A stretch of 64,000 nt of DNA from Dactylosporangium sucinum (GTDB lineage: Bacteria; Actinomycetota; Actinomycetes; Mycobacteriales; Micromonosporaceae): assembly GCF_014647515.1 (NCBI RefSeq), contig NZ_BMPI01000051.1, positions 25,773-89,772 of the forward strand, written 5' to 3'. A program made the translations under genes and the position numbers. Below the pieces are notes generated by a model. It was not told the origin of the DNA. It saw nothing but the letters and a program-made list of their open reading frames with translations, and ran no database searches. Position 1 is the first letter of the stretch. Each line of letters opens with the position of its first letter. Shown here in pieces: positions 20,660-29,574 of the stretch.

Positions 20660-21334
20660 TCAGGCCCAGTGCACGGGCGGCAGGCCGGCCTCGTCGAGCG
20701 CCGCGTTGACCTGGCTGAACGGCCGCGAGCCGAGGAAGCCCGCCGGGTTCATCGGGCTGGGGTGCCCGGCCTCGATGATGCGATGCTGCGAATTGGTCAC
20801 CAGCGCCGCCTTCTTGCGGGCATAGCTGCCCCACAGCACGAACACGACCCGCCGGTCGAGCGAGTCGAGCGCCTTGATCGCGGCGTCGGTGAAGTGCTCC
20901 CAGCCGCGGCCCGCGTGCGACGCGGCCTTGCCGGCGCGGACCGTCAGCACCGCGTTGAGCAGCAGGACGCCGTCGGCCGCCCACGGGGTCAGGTCGCCGT
21001 TGGACGGCGGGGTCACCCCGAGGTCCTCGCGCAGCTCCTTGTAGACGTTGCGCAGCGACGGCGGCACCGACACGCCCGGGCGCACCGAGAAGCTCAGCCC
21101 GTGGGCCTGGCCCTCCTTGAAATACGGATCCTGGCCCAGGATCAGCACCCGGGCCTGCTCGGGCGAGCACAGCCGGAACGCCGTGAACAGGTCGGGAAGC
21201 GGCGGATAGACGGGGCCGGCCGCATACTCGGCCTCCACGAACGCCTCCAGCTTGTGCACCACCTCGAGGTCGAGATGCGGCTTCATCAGGTCCCGCCAAC
21301 CGGCGGGCAGCAGTTCCAGCAGATCCAACGACAT
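20660..21334 (-). CDS. ung: Uracil-DNA glycosylase (family 1)
   Basis: 224 residues with the family 1 catalytic motif GQDPYF (67-72, Asp69 activates water), LLLNAVLTVRAGKAASH and the leucine-loop-type motif HPSPMNPAGF near the C-terminus. It removes uracil from DNA in base-excision repair. The length is typical of bacterial Ung. ATG 21334 has TAGAGT 7 nt upstream and no ribosome site, so a leaderless mRNA is likely. Longer in-frame extensions are low complexity and are not used. It is followed directly by the sensor kinase. Confidence 0.97.
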   Translation of the reverse strand: MSLDLLELLPAGWRDLMKPHLDLEVVHKLEAFVEAEYAAGPVYPPLPDLFTAFRLCSPEQARVLILGQDPYFKEGQAHGLSFSVRPGVSVPPSLRNVYKELREDLGVTPPSNGDLTPWAADGVLLLNAVLTVRAGKAASHAGRGWEHFTDAAIKALDSLDRRVVFVLWGSYARKKAALVTNSQHRIIEAGHPSPMNPAGFLGSRPFSQVNAALDEAGLPPVHWA

Positions 21335-21504
21335 GCCCGGCACTCTACGAAACCGGTACGACAAAATCCGGCCGGGTAACGTCGAGCGGCCGACATCGAA
21401 GCGCGGCTTCTCGCACGCGGGCGGGGCAGAGGTCGCTCCCGTCGACGCGGTGCATTCTGGACGAATGCCCGCACGTCGGGCCGGGGAGCCGGGAGACTGG
21501 ACGG

Positions 21505-22818
21505 GTGACACACGTTGGACCGGTGGGTGGGGGCAACGAGCCGCTGACCGTGCTCTGGGCCTGGCGGCAGGCGAATCTCGAACAAGCCGCCCACGAGCGC
21601 CCACCGGCGCCCGGACGGCCGCGTCAGCGGCAACAAGATCGTCCGCAGGACAGTCTTGCACAGGACGGGCCGGTGGACGGGCCGAAAGCGGGCGATCAGG
21701 GGTACCTTTCCCAGCTCCAGGCGAAGCTGCGCGAGCGCGCCGACCCGCGGCGGATCGTCGAGCGACTCGCCGGCACCCCGCCCAAGCGGCGCACCGTCCT
21801 GCACGCCGCCGTCGCCCACGACCCCGCGGCGGCCGAGCGCGGCTTCGCCTGGCTGCTCGAGCACTTCGACCAGCCGAGCGCCGTGGTGCCGGCCCTGGCC
21901 CCGTACGCTCCGGCGCTCGACGCGCTGACGGGCGCCCGGGGCCGGCAGTTCGAGCTGTTCGCCGAGTCACTGCTCGACGCCGTCCGGGCCGAGGGGGAGT
22001 GGTCCGACGACGACGAGCTCGCCTGGCGGGACGCGTGGCGCTTCGCGGTCGGCTGGCTGCGCCAGGGCGCCCAGTTGTTCCACGGCGAGGCGCCGTTCTG
22101 GACCGGCACCGTCCTCGCGCACGACCGGCGCCGCGACGACGTGGCCGTGCTCACCGTGCGCACCGACCTGCCGTACCCCTTCCGAGCCGGCCAGCGCGCC
22201 ATCGTCGAGGCGCACCAGGTGCCCGGCGCCTGGCGGGCCTGCTGGATCGGCGACCCGCCGGCCGAGGACCACCGCATCGAGATCCACGTGCAGGCCCTCC
22301 CCGGCGACGACGCCACCGGCGTCCTCGTGCGCGACACCCGCCCCGGCGACCCCATCCGCCTCCACCGCGCCGAGGGCGACTTCGTCATCGGGAGCGGCTC
22401 CGCCGGGGCCGTGCTCGTCGTCGCCGAGGACGTGCACGTCACGCCGGTCAAGGCCCTGCTGTCGGGGCTCGCCGAGCGGGGCGACGAGCGCGTGGTACAC
22501 CTCTTCTGGGGCGTCTCCGTCCGCGACGACCTCTACGACCTGGAGTCCCTGCGCGAGCACGCCGCCCGCTGCGCCCACGCCACCGTCCACCCGGTCGTCG
22601 CCCGCGGCCCCGCCCACCCGTACCTCAGCGGCTCCCTGGCCCAGGTCGTCGTCGACTTCGCCGAGTGGACCTCCCACGACGTCTACCTGAGCGGCTCCCC
22701 CTTCGCGGTGGGCGTCCTGCGCACCATGCTCCTCCAGCGCCGCGTCGCCGGGCAGCGCATCCACACCGTCACCCTGGAACCGTTCACCGCGGACGCCACC
22801 CCGTCATCGTCGCGGTGA
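21505..22818 (+). CDS. FAD/NAD-binding reductase, flavohaemoglobin-like with degenerate globin part
   Basis: 437 residues. The C-terminal two thirds resemble ferredoxin-NADP reductase: an FAD-binding barrel (LPYPFRAGQRAIVEAHQVPGAWRACWIGDPP) and a nucleotide-binding half ending VYLSGSPFAVGVLRTML. The middle (GRQFELFAESLLDAVRAEGEWSDDDELAWRDAWRFAVGWL, about 150-190) resembles the last globin helices of flavohaemoglobins, but no clear haem-binding globin core is present. The first 80 residues are Gln/Arg/Pro-rich. GTG 21505 is accepted with doubt; a later start is possible. It overlaps the convergent sortase gene by 35 bp. The electron acceptor is unknown. Confidence 0.75.
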   Translation: MTHVGPVGGGNEPLTVLWAWRQANLEQAAHERPPAPGRPRQRQQDRPQDSLAQDGPVDGPKAGDQGYLSQLQAKLRERADPRRIVERLAGTPPKRRTVLHAAVAHDPAAAERGFAWLLEHFDQPSAVVPALAPYAPALDALTGARGRQFELFAESLLDAVRAEGEWSDDDELAWRDAWRFAVGWLRQGAQLFHGEAPFWTGTVLAHDRRRDDVAVLTVRTDLPYPFRAGQRAIVEAHQVPGAWRACWIGDPPAEDHRIEIHVQALPGDDATGVLVRDTRPGDPIRLHRAEGDFVIGSGSAGAVLVVAEDVHVTPVKALLSGLAERGDERVVHLFWGVSVRDDLYDLESLREHAARCAHATVHPVVARGPAHPYLSGSLAQVVVDFAEWTSHDVYLSGSPFAVGVLRTMLLQRRVAGQRIHTVTLEPFTADATPSSSR

Positions 22819-23869
22819 CGACGGTGTTCGCGAGGTAGCTGCGCTGGCGCTGGTCGAACGTCCCCCCGCACGTCACCAGCCGCAGCTGCGCCTTCGCCGC
22901 CGGCCCGTACACCAGGTCGGCCGGGAAGTCCGTCTTCGGGAACATCCGCACCGAGTCCACCCGGAAGCTGACCGCCGACCCGTCCGCCCGCGACACGCTG
23001 ACCTCGTCCCCGACCTTGAGCCGCCCCAGCTGGTAGAACACGGCCGGCCCGGTCGCCGCCGTGTCGACGTGCCCGACCAGCACCGAGTTGCCGGCCTCCC
23101 CGGGCGTGGGCCCCCGCCGGTACCACCCGACCTCCTTCGGCGTCGCCAGCGGCGGCGCCTCGAGCATCCCGACCTGGTCGACGTCGACGTTGCGCACCGG
23201 CGCGTCGACCCCGATGGCTCCGACCGCCAGCCGCACCGGCACCGAGGCGGGCGCCGTGACCGCGGCCCCGATCCCGGCCGACGCCCCGGCGGCCGTCGGC
23301 ACGTACGGCGGCGCCGTCCCGGCGAAGGACGTCCCGATGAGCGAGACCCCGCACACCACGGTCGCGATGAGCGCCAGGGCGGTGGTCCCCCGCCAGGATC
23401 CGTCCGGCCGCATGAGGAACCGCTCGCCCCGCCGCCGAGCATGCCGGTGTACCGCGGGCGCCCCGCCCCGGCGCCGCCCGCCCGCGTGGCGCCCGGCACC
23501 CCTGCTCGTTGGCGCCGCCGGCCCACCCCCGGCAAACGGCCCGGCGTCACCGGCGGCGTGCCGCCCGCTCCCGTTCATCGTCGGGGGCCGTGGCGGCCAG
23601 GCCACCTGCGACTGCGCCGCCGCCCATCGCTGCGGCGGGTCCGTGCGCCATGCCACCCCCGGACTCGTATGACGGATATGTCCGTAATATCCGGCGGGAA
23701 CGAGCGCCGCGGCCGCCCCGCCGGCGCCCACAGGCGAGCGTCCCGCGGAGACCGGCGCCGGCGGCACCGCGCCCGGCACCGGCGCCGGCGGCCAGCTGCC
23801 CATCGGCGGTCCCGGTGCCGTCCGGGTCGGGGCGGTGGCGCGGGCGTGGCGGCTGCGGTACGCGGTCAC
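22784..23869 (-). CDS. Class F sortase
   Basis: 361 residues as drawn. A long disordered basic/Pro-rich N-terminus (1-150) precedes one membrane helix (about 162-185). The extracellular sortase domain has GHVD with His267 and the active-site LVTCGG with Cys334 followed by Arg-containing FDQRQRS. Class F sortases are transpeptidases or anchoring enzymes of actinobacteria. The chosen start overlaps the stop of the upstream secreted-protein gene by 4 bp (ATGA), supporting coupling; a shorter start at 23413 (MRPDGSWRG) would remove most of the disordered part. Confidence 0.9.
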   Translation of the reverse strand: MTAYRSRHARATAPTRTAPGPPMGSWPPAPVPGAVPPAPVSAGRSPVGAGGAAAALVPAGYYGHIRHTSPGVAWRTDPPQRWAAAQSQVAWPPRPPTMNGSGRHAAGDAGPFAGGGPAAPTSRGAGRHAGGRRRGGAPAVHRHARRRGERFLMRPDGSWRGTTALALIATVVCGVSLIGTSFAGTAPPYVPTAAGASAGIGAAVTAPASVPVRLAVGAIGVDAPVRNVDVDQVGMLEAPPLATPKEVGWYRRGPTPGEAGNSVLVGHVDTAATGPAVFYQLGRLKVGDEVSVSRADGSAVSFRVDSVRMFPKTDFPADLVYGPAAKAQLRLVTCGGTFDQRQRSYLANTVVTATMTGWRPR

Positions 23870-24438
23870 GGCAAGCCGTCGGGCCGGCGGCGCAGGATCA
23901 GCGCCCCTGCCGCGCCGATGACCAGCATGCCGCCGCCGGTGGCCATCAGGGCCCGGTTCACGCCGCGCGAGGTCGAGCCGCCGCCCGCCGGCACCGCGCC
24001 CGTCGGCGAGACGACCAGCTGGACGACCGACGAGGTGCCGTCGGCGCAGTCCAGGCTCACGAGGAACGTCCCGGGGCTGATGGTCGTGGGGATGGTCACC
24101 GACACCGAGAACACCCCGCTGGTCGTGCCCGGCGTCATCGGGATCTGCGCGTCGAGGCCCAGCACGGTGCCCGCGACGTCGGCCGAGCGCACGCCCACGG
24201 CGCAGACGATGCTGAACGTGACGCGGCCGCCGGGCTGGGTCGTCTCCGGGCTGACCGACCCGATCGGGCTGGCCGGCGAGACCGTCGCCGTCGGGGAGGC
24301 CGAGGTCGAGGCCGAGGCCGAGGCTGAGGGCGAGGGCGAGGCCGACGCTGACGCGCTCGGGTCGGCCGCCGCGGCGCCCGGCAGCACGAGGAGCGCGGTC
24401 ACGCCGCCCAGCGCGGCGCCGCAGAGCATTCGTCGCAT
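23866..24438 (-). CDS. Secreted protein with C-terminal membrane anchor, sortase partner
   Basis: 190 residues: signal peptide (MRRMLCGAALGG to about residue 26, AAAADPSA), a Ser/Ala/Pro repeat linker, an Ig-like beta domain with two Cys (about 75-145), and a C-terminal hydrophobic helix followed by LRRRPDGLP. It has no LPXTG-like motif before the helix, so it may be an ordinary tail-anchored envelope protein. The 4-bp overlap with the class F sortase suggests a shared function. GTG 24477 is an alternative start; ATG 24438 is preferred because it opens the signal peptide. Confidence 0.75.
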   Translation of the reverse strand: MRRMLCGAALGGVTALLVLPGAAAADPSASASASPSPSASASASTSASPTATVSPASPIGSVSPETTQPGGRVTFSIVCAVGVRSADVAGTVLGLDAQIPMTPGTTSGVFSVSVTIPTTISPGTFLVSLDCADGTSSVVQLVVSPTGAVPAGGGSTSRGVNRALMATGGGMLVIGAAGALILRRRPDGLP

Positions 24439-24723
24439 GGGTTCATTGGCCGGGAACCCCGGGTGAACGCTCGACACCCCGGGCGGGCGAACACAGCGGC
24501 CAGCGGGCGTCCACGAAAAGATGGCCTGGTTTCACCCACGATGGGACGATGAAGTCCTGGGGTACGGCGCGGTTACGAGTAGGAAATGTCGCAGTGACGC
24601 GCCCCGGCTGCCGGTGGGACGGATGCATCTGGAATCCTGCCGGTCGGCGCCATAAGCGCCGGTCGCGGGCAATGGCGGCCGCGGCCATGAGCCGGACTGC
24701 GGGACGAGACGGGAACGACGCGC

Positions 24724-26007
<1,284 letters not shown>

Positions 26008-26057
26008 AGACCCGCAGCGCCAACCGGTTCTTGCTCGTTTGTCTACTTGACGGAGAT

Positions 26058-26096
26058 CGACCCCGGCTGTCTCATACATGAGTCTGTCTGGGGTCG
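26058..26096 (+). terminator. Weak stem-loop between citrate synthase and next gene
   Basis: CGACCCC (26058-26064) pairs with GGGGTCG (26090-26096) around a 25-nt loop, followed by TTGTCCGTTTT. The stem is short, so termination is only possible. Confidence 0.35.
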
Positions 26097-26131
26097 TTGT
26101 CCGTTTTATCGACAGGAGCAAACTGAGCCAA

Positions 26132-26797
26132 ATGAGCGCGCCAACGTTGTCGCCGCTGCTGACCGCCGCCGTGCAGGACCGGACGTCCGGTGCGACCGGC
26201 GTGGCCAGGCAGGTCCTCGACGGTCTCGCCGAGTTCGTGCACGACCCGCCGGCGCTGCGCACCGTGGTCGCGCCCCTGCCGGGACTGCTGCCCGGCTACG
26301 CCTCGATGTGGCACATCGCCCGGGCCGCCAACAGCGCCGACCCGGGGCCCGCCCTGCGTGCGATCCGCGATCAGCTCGACACCGACGTCGAGCGGAGCGT
26401 CGCGACCGCGACCCGGCTGATGCACCAGCGCGGCGGCTGGGCCCGCACCGCGCCGAGCAGTGCCCTCGTGAAGGCGGTCGTCGCCGGCCTGCCCGCCGGG
26501 ACCGTCGACGTCCCCGGCACCGAGGGCCTGCAGCCGGTCACCGGCCTCGCCGGCGCCGACGCGATCAGCCCGACCCGGGTCCTCAACATCAAGGGCACGC
26601 TCGCACTGGCGCGCAGCGTCCCCACGATCGTGGTGACCACCTCGCTGAAGCTCGTGCCCGAGTCCGTCTTCGGCGGCCTCGGCTCGCCGCTGTTCGAGCG
26701 GATCCCGCTCGACGCCTTCTGGGCGGTCGTCCTCGACGGCGAGCTGCTGACCCCGGCCGAGGTGTCCCGGCGGGCGGCCCAGCTACCCGCCGGATGA
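26132..26797 (+). CDS. Conserved-looking protein with eIF-2B-like fold signature
   Basis: 221 residues, soluble. The C-terminal half (SPTRVLNIKGTLALARSVPTIVVTTSLKLVPESVFGGLGSPLFERIPLDAF) resembles the eIF-2B / sugar-1-phosphate isomerase family, where a late segment contains VV, K-P and a bulky FE motif. No catalytic Cys/Asp pair could be confirmed, so any activity is unknown. ATG 26132 is used; AGGAG at 26114-26118 is better spaced for a CTG at 26123, three codons upstream. It follows citrate synthase in the same direction after 124 bp. Confidence 0.55.
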   Translation: MSAPTLSPLLTAAVQDRTSGATGVARQVLDGLAEFVHDPPALRTVVAPLPGLLPGYASMWHIARAANSADPGPALRAIRDQLDTDVERSVATATRLMHQRGGWARTAPSSALVKAVVAGLPAGTVDVPGTEGLQPVTGLAGADAISPTRVLNIKGTLALARSVPTIVVTTSLKLVPESVFGGLGSPLFERIPLDAFWAVVLDGELLTPAEVSRRAAQLPAG

Positions 26798-27081
26798 TGT
26801 TGCACCGGTAGTGCGCCGGACCCGTTGCGCCACTGCGGTTCTGTTCGATCGTGTGCGGATCTGTCCTCCACAGTGGACACTTCCCGAACGTCGCCAAGAC
26901 GGCACGATTTAGGGGCTGTGGAGCGGCGCGCGGTGGAGTACATTGCGTGGCAACCCAAGGACAGCCGGGGCCGCCGCTTCCCCCGTGGCGGCGGCCCCGG
27001 CCTTTGCCGTGATGTGGGGTTTCGCGCGCCCGCCGGTGCCCGCAGGGTTTCGCGCACGTCGATGCGGGAGAAGACTTCGCC
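26798..27081. other. Intergenic leader with shared motif and hairpin
   Basis: A 284-bp gap with no gene seen. It contains CCTCCACAGTGGAC at 26865-26878, a TACATT hexamer at 26939-26944 and the hairpin at 26965-27000. The first and last are shared with the region upstream of 29575. Confidence 0.7.
26965..27000 (+). ncRNA. Hairpin with CTTCCCCCGTGG loop, copy 1
   Basis: A perfect 12-bp stem (CCGGGGCCGCCG with its complement) carries the 12-nt loop CTTCCCCCGTGG at 26977-26988. It ends 81 bp before the ATG of the membrane-anchored protein gene. A second hairpin at 29427-29462 has a different 12-bp stem but the same loop. It may be a structured leader element; a terminator role is less likely because no T-run follows (only CCTTTG). 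Confidence 0.7.
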
Positions 27082-27861
27082 ATGACGACCGTCCAGATCC
27101 CGCCGCGCCACGCCGCGCCCTCCGGCCCGCCGCCGCGCACGGTCTGGCTCATCGGCGGCATGATCGCGCTGGCCGTGGTGGTCCTGGCCGTCGTCGCCGT
27201 TGTTGTGTACCGAACAGGTCCGCAAAACCCCGCCGACGCCCGCGACCACGTGGTCAGCGCTCCCGCGGCGGGTCGCGACGCGGCCGTGCTCGACCTGCTC
27301 AGCGGCGCCACCGCGGTCACCGTCAAGGCGGCCGACCTCGGCGACCGGCTGTTCGAGGCCGAGACCCCGCGCGACGGCCGGCTGGCGCCGCGGGCCAAGG
27401 TCACCGACGACGGCGTGGTCCAGTTGACCCTCGACGGCGACAGCGGCGGCCCCGGCGGCGCGGCCGTGGAGGTCCGCCTCAACCGCGGCGTCCGCTGGAC
27501 GGTCCGCTTCACCGCCGGCGCCAACGCGAGCACCGCCGACCTGCGCGACCTCGGCAACCTCGCCGCGGTCGAGTATGTCGGCGGCGTCGCCGCGGTGGAC
27601 CTGACCCTGCCGGCCGCGCACGGCACGGTGCCCGTCCGCCTGTCCGGCGGCGCGAACACGGTGGCCCTGCACGCCCCGAAGGGCACCCCGGTGCGGGTCC
27701 GGGCGGGCGGCGGAGCGGGTGCGGTGACCCTCGACGGCGCCGGCAACAACGGCGTCGCGGCCGGCGCCACGTTCGCGTCGGCGGGCTGGGACGCCGCAGC
27801 CGACCGTTACGACCTGGACGCCACGTCGGGCGTCGGCACGATCACGGTCGACCACATGTAG
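27082..27861 (+). CDS. Membrane-anchored protein with beta-repeat exterior, unknown function
   Basis: 259 residues. A Pro-rich N-terminus and one membrane helix (about 20-44) are followed by a Gly/Ala/Val-rich exterior with regular short strands (ADLGDRLFEAETPRDG; VPVRLSGGANTVALHAP; VRVRAGGGAGAVTLDG) that suggests a beta-solenoid or DUF4097-type fold. No catalytic motif is visible. ATG 27082 follows CGGGAGAAG. It is convergent with the STAS gene, 22 bp away. It shares its upstream loop element with the zinc-ribbon protein at 29575. Confidence 0.7.
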   Translation: MTTVQIPPRHAAPSGPPPRTVWLIGGMIALAVVVLAVVAVVVYRTGPQNPADARDHVVSAPAAGRDAAVLDLLSGATAVTVKAADLGDRLFEAETPRDGRLAPRAKVTDDGVVQLTLDGDSGGPGGAAVEVRLNRGVRWTVRFTAGANASTADLRDLGNLAAVEYVGGVAAVDLTLPAAHGTVPVRLSGGANTVALHAPKGTPVRVRAGGGAGAVTLDGAGNNGVAAGATFASAGWDAAADRYDLDATSGVGTITVDHM

Positions 27862-27883
27862 GACGCAGGAACGGGGCGGGCGG

Positions 27884-28270
27884 TCAGCCACGCTCCGGAA
27901 GGCTGATGACGCCCGCGCCGGAGACCGGGGCGTCCTCGGGCAGCTCCGGCAGGCCGAACAGGTCGGTCAGGCCGGTCACCTGCAGCAGGCGGTGCACGAA
28001 CGGTGACGGGCTGCTCACCACCATCACGCCACCGTGCTCGCGGGTCTTGTTGTTGATCGCGACCAGCGTCCCGATGCCGATCGAGTCCATGAACGGGACC
28101 CGTCGCAGGTCCACGGTCAGCGTCCGGGGCCGGTACGCATCCACGGTGTCGAGGACCACCGACCGTAACGCCCCCACGGTGGCCGCTTCCAGCGGCCCGA
28201 GCACTTCCACCACGATCGTGCTGTCCGGACCGTCGTCGGAGCGGTGAGTCCGGACCATTGCGTCGCCCAT
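27884..28270 (-). CDS. STAS-domain protein (anti-sigma factor antagonist type)
   Basis: 128 residues forming one STAS domain: VVEVLGPLEAATVGALRS, TLTVDLRRVPFMDSIGIGTLVAINNKTREHGGVMVV. The Ser in MDSIGIG is at the site phosphorylated in SpoIIAA/RsbV proteins, so it may switch an anti-sigma factor. The acidic/Pro-rich tail is extra. ATG 28270 or ATG 28258 could start. It lies 35 bp downstream of the antiporter gene on the same strand. No anti-sigma kinase is in the window. Confidence 0.88.
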   Translation of the reverse strand: MGDAMVRTHRSDDGPDSTIVVEVLGPLEAATVGALRSVVLDTVDAYRPRTLTVDLRRVPFMDSIGIGTLVAINNKTREHGGVMVVSSPSPFVHRLLQVTGLTDLFGLPELPEDAPVSGAGVISLPERG

Positions 28271-28305
28271 TCGACCCGCGTACCCAACCGGTCGAAGAGG
28301 AAACG

Positions 28306-29271
28306 TCACGGATTCGCGGAGATCAACAGTGGCAGGATCGCGGCGTACGCGCACAGCAGCACCGCCGCCTCGGGCCGGGTGATCCGGCTGCCCCGCTTGA
28401 GCAGCAGCCAGGCCAGGGCCGCCGCCAGCACCATCGCGGTGACGGCCGCGAAGCCGAACGGCGCGATCGTGTCGCCGCCCGCCGCCAGGCCCACGACCGC
28501 CCCGCCGATCAGGCTGTTGAACAGATTGCTGCCGAGCAGGTTGCCGACCATGAGGTCGCCCTCGCCGCGCCGCTGGGCCTGCACGGACGTCATCAGCTCG
28601 GGCAGCGACGTGCCGACCGCCACGAGCGTGAAGCCGATGACCGTGTCGCTCACGCCCCACCGCGACGCGAGCGTGCTGGCGTTGGCGACCAGCAGCTGGG
28701 CCCCGCCGAGGGTCGCGGCCAGGCCGAGCAGCGTCCGGCAGGCCTCGACCCACCAGCGGTCGGGCGGCGGGGACGGCTCGACGAACGCGGCCACGTCGTC
28801 CGGGAGCGGATCATCCGGCGGTACCCGGGACAGGCGGCCCAGCAGGAGGAGCGCGCCCAGGCTGAGCGCTGCCAGCAGTACCCCCGCCACGAATTTCATG
28901 CCGACCAGCGCGAAGGCGCCGAAGACGGCGACGGCGGCCACCATCAGCGGGGCCTCGCGCACCGGCACCGACGAGCGGACCAGCACCGGCGAGACGATCG
29001 CGACGACCCCGAGGATCAGCGTTACGTTGAGGATGTTCGATCCGACGAGGTTGCCCAGCGCGAGCCCGGCGTTGCCCTGCACGGCGGCGGTCCCGGAGAC
29101 GACGAACTCCGGCGCGCTGGTGCCGAGCCCGATGACGATGACCCCGACGATCACGGGCGCGACCCGCAGCACGGTGGCCAGCCGCCCGGCCCCGACGACC
29201 AGCTGATCGGCGCCGACGGTGAGCAGGGCCAGGCCGGCGATGCCGAGCACGACCACCAACAGGGTCGACAT
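28306..29271 (-). CDS. Calcium/cation antiporter (CaCA, YrbG-like)
   Basis: 321 residues, ten or so membrane helices in two homologous halves. The alpha repeats GLGTSAPEFVVS and AVGTSLPELMTS carry the Glu residues that bind cation in Na+/Ca2+ exchangers; GNLVGSNILN and GNLLGSNLFN are the second repeat motifs. The acidic loop between halves (PPDDPLPDDVAAFVEPSPPPDRW) is typical. ATG 29271 is preceded closely by GAGGAGG; ATG 29283 is the alternative. It is divergent from the zinc-ribbon protein gene with 303 bp between. Confidence 0.92.
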   Translation of the reverse strand: MSTLLVVVLGIAGLALLTVGADQLVVGAGRLATVLRVAPVIVGVIVIGLGTSAPEFVVSGTAAVQGNAGLALGNLVGSNILNVTLILGVVAIVSPVLVRSSVPVREAPLMVAAVAVFGAFALVGMKFVAGVLLAALSLGALLLLGRLSRVPPDDPLPDDVAAFVEPSPPPDRWWVEACRTLLGLAATLGGAQLLVANASTLASRWGVSDTVIGFTLVAVGTSLPELMTSVQAQRRGEGDLMVGNLLGSNLFNSLIGGAVVGLAAGGDTIAPFGFAAVTAMVLAAALAWLLLKRGSRITRPEAAVLLCAYAAILPLLISANP

Positions 29272-29574
29272 CCGCCTCCTCATCGCGTCGCGCCCACCTG
29301 GCTGGACACCATACCGGCCGGCCCGTCGCGGCCCGGCCGGGCGGTCGCGAAACCCGAAATCGTTTCCGGGAGTTTCAGGCCCCCGCACGGCTGGCGGAAA
29401 CGCCCGGCGGGCCTTACAGTTTTCATCGAGACCGGCGTCTTCCCCCGTGGATGCCGGTCTCGCCCATTTCCGGGCCCTCCACAGTGGACGACCCGCTGTG
29501 CGACGACACTGTCGGGCGTCGCAAGAGTTTGGCGCCGCACGATAGGTTGGCCTCCTACGGAGGGAGGGGTCGCT
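29272..29574. other. Divergent intergenic region with shared hairpin and motif
   Basis: No gene seen in 303 bp. It holds a TACAGT hexamer (29415-29420), the second CTTCCCCCGTGG hairpin (29427-29462), CCTCCACAGTGGAC (29476-29489), and a TAGGTT -10 candidate (29543-29548) before the strong ribosome site of the next gene. Confidence 0.7.
29427..29462 (+). ncRNA. Hairpin with CTTCCCCCGTGG loop, copy 2
   Basis: A 12-bp stem (CGAGACCGGCGT with ATGCCGGTCTCG, one G-T pair) carries the identical 12-nt loop at 29439-29450. It begins about 6 nt after TACAGT, so it could sit at the very 5' end of an mRNA. The stem sequence is unrelated to copy 1, so the structure is conserved while the sequence differs. 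Confidence 0.72.
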
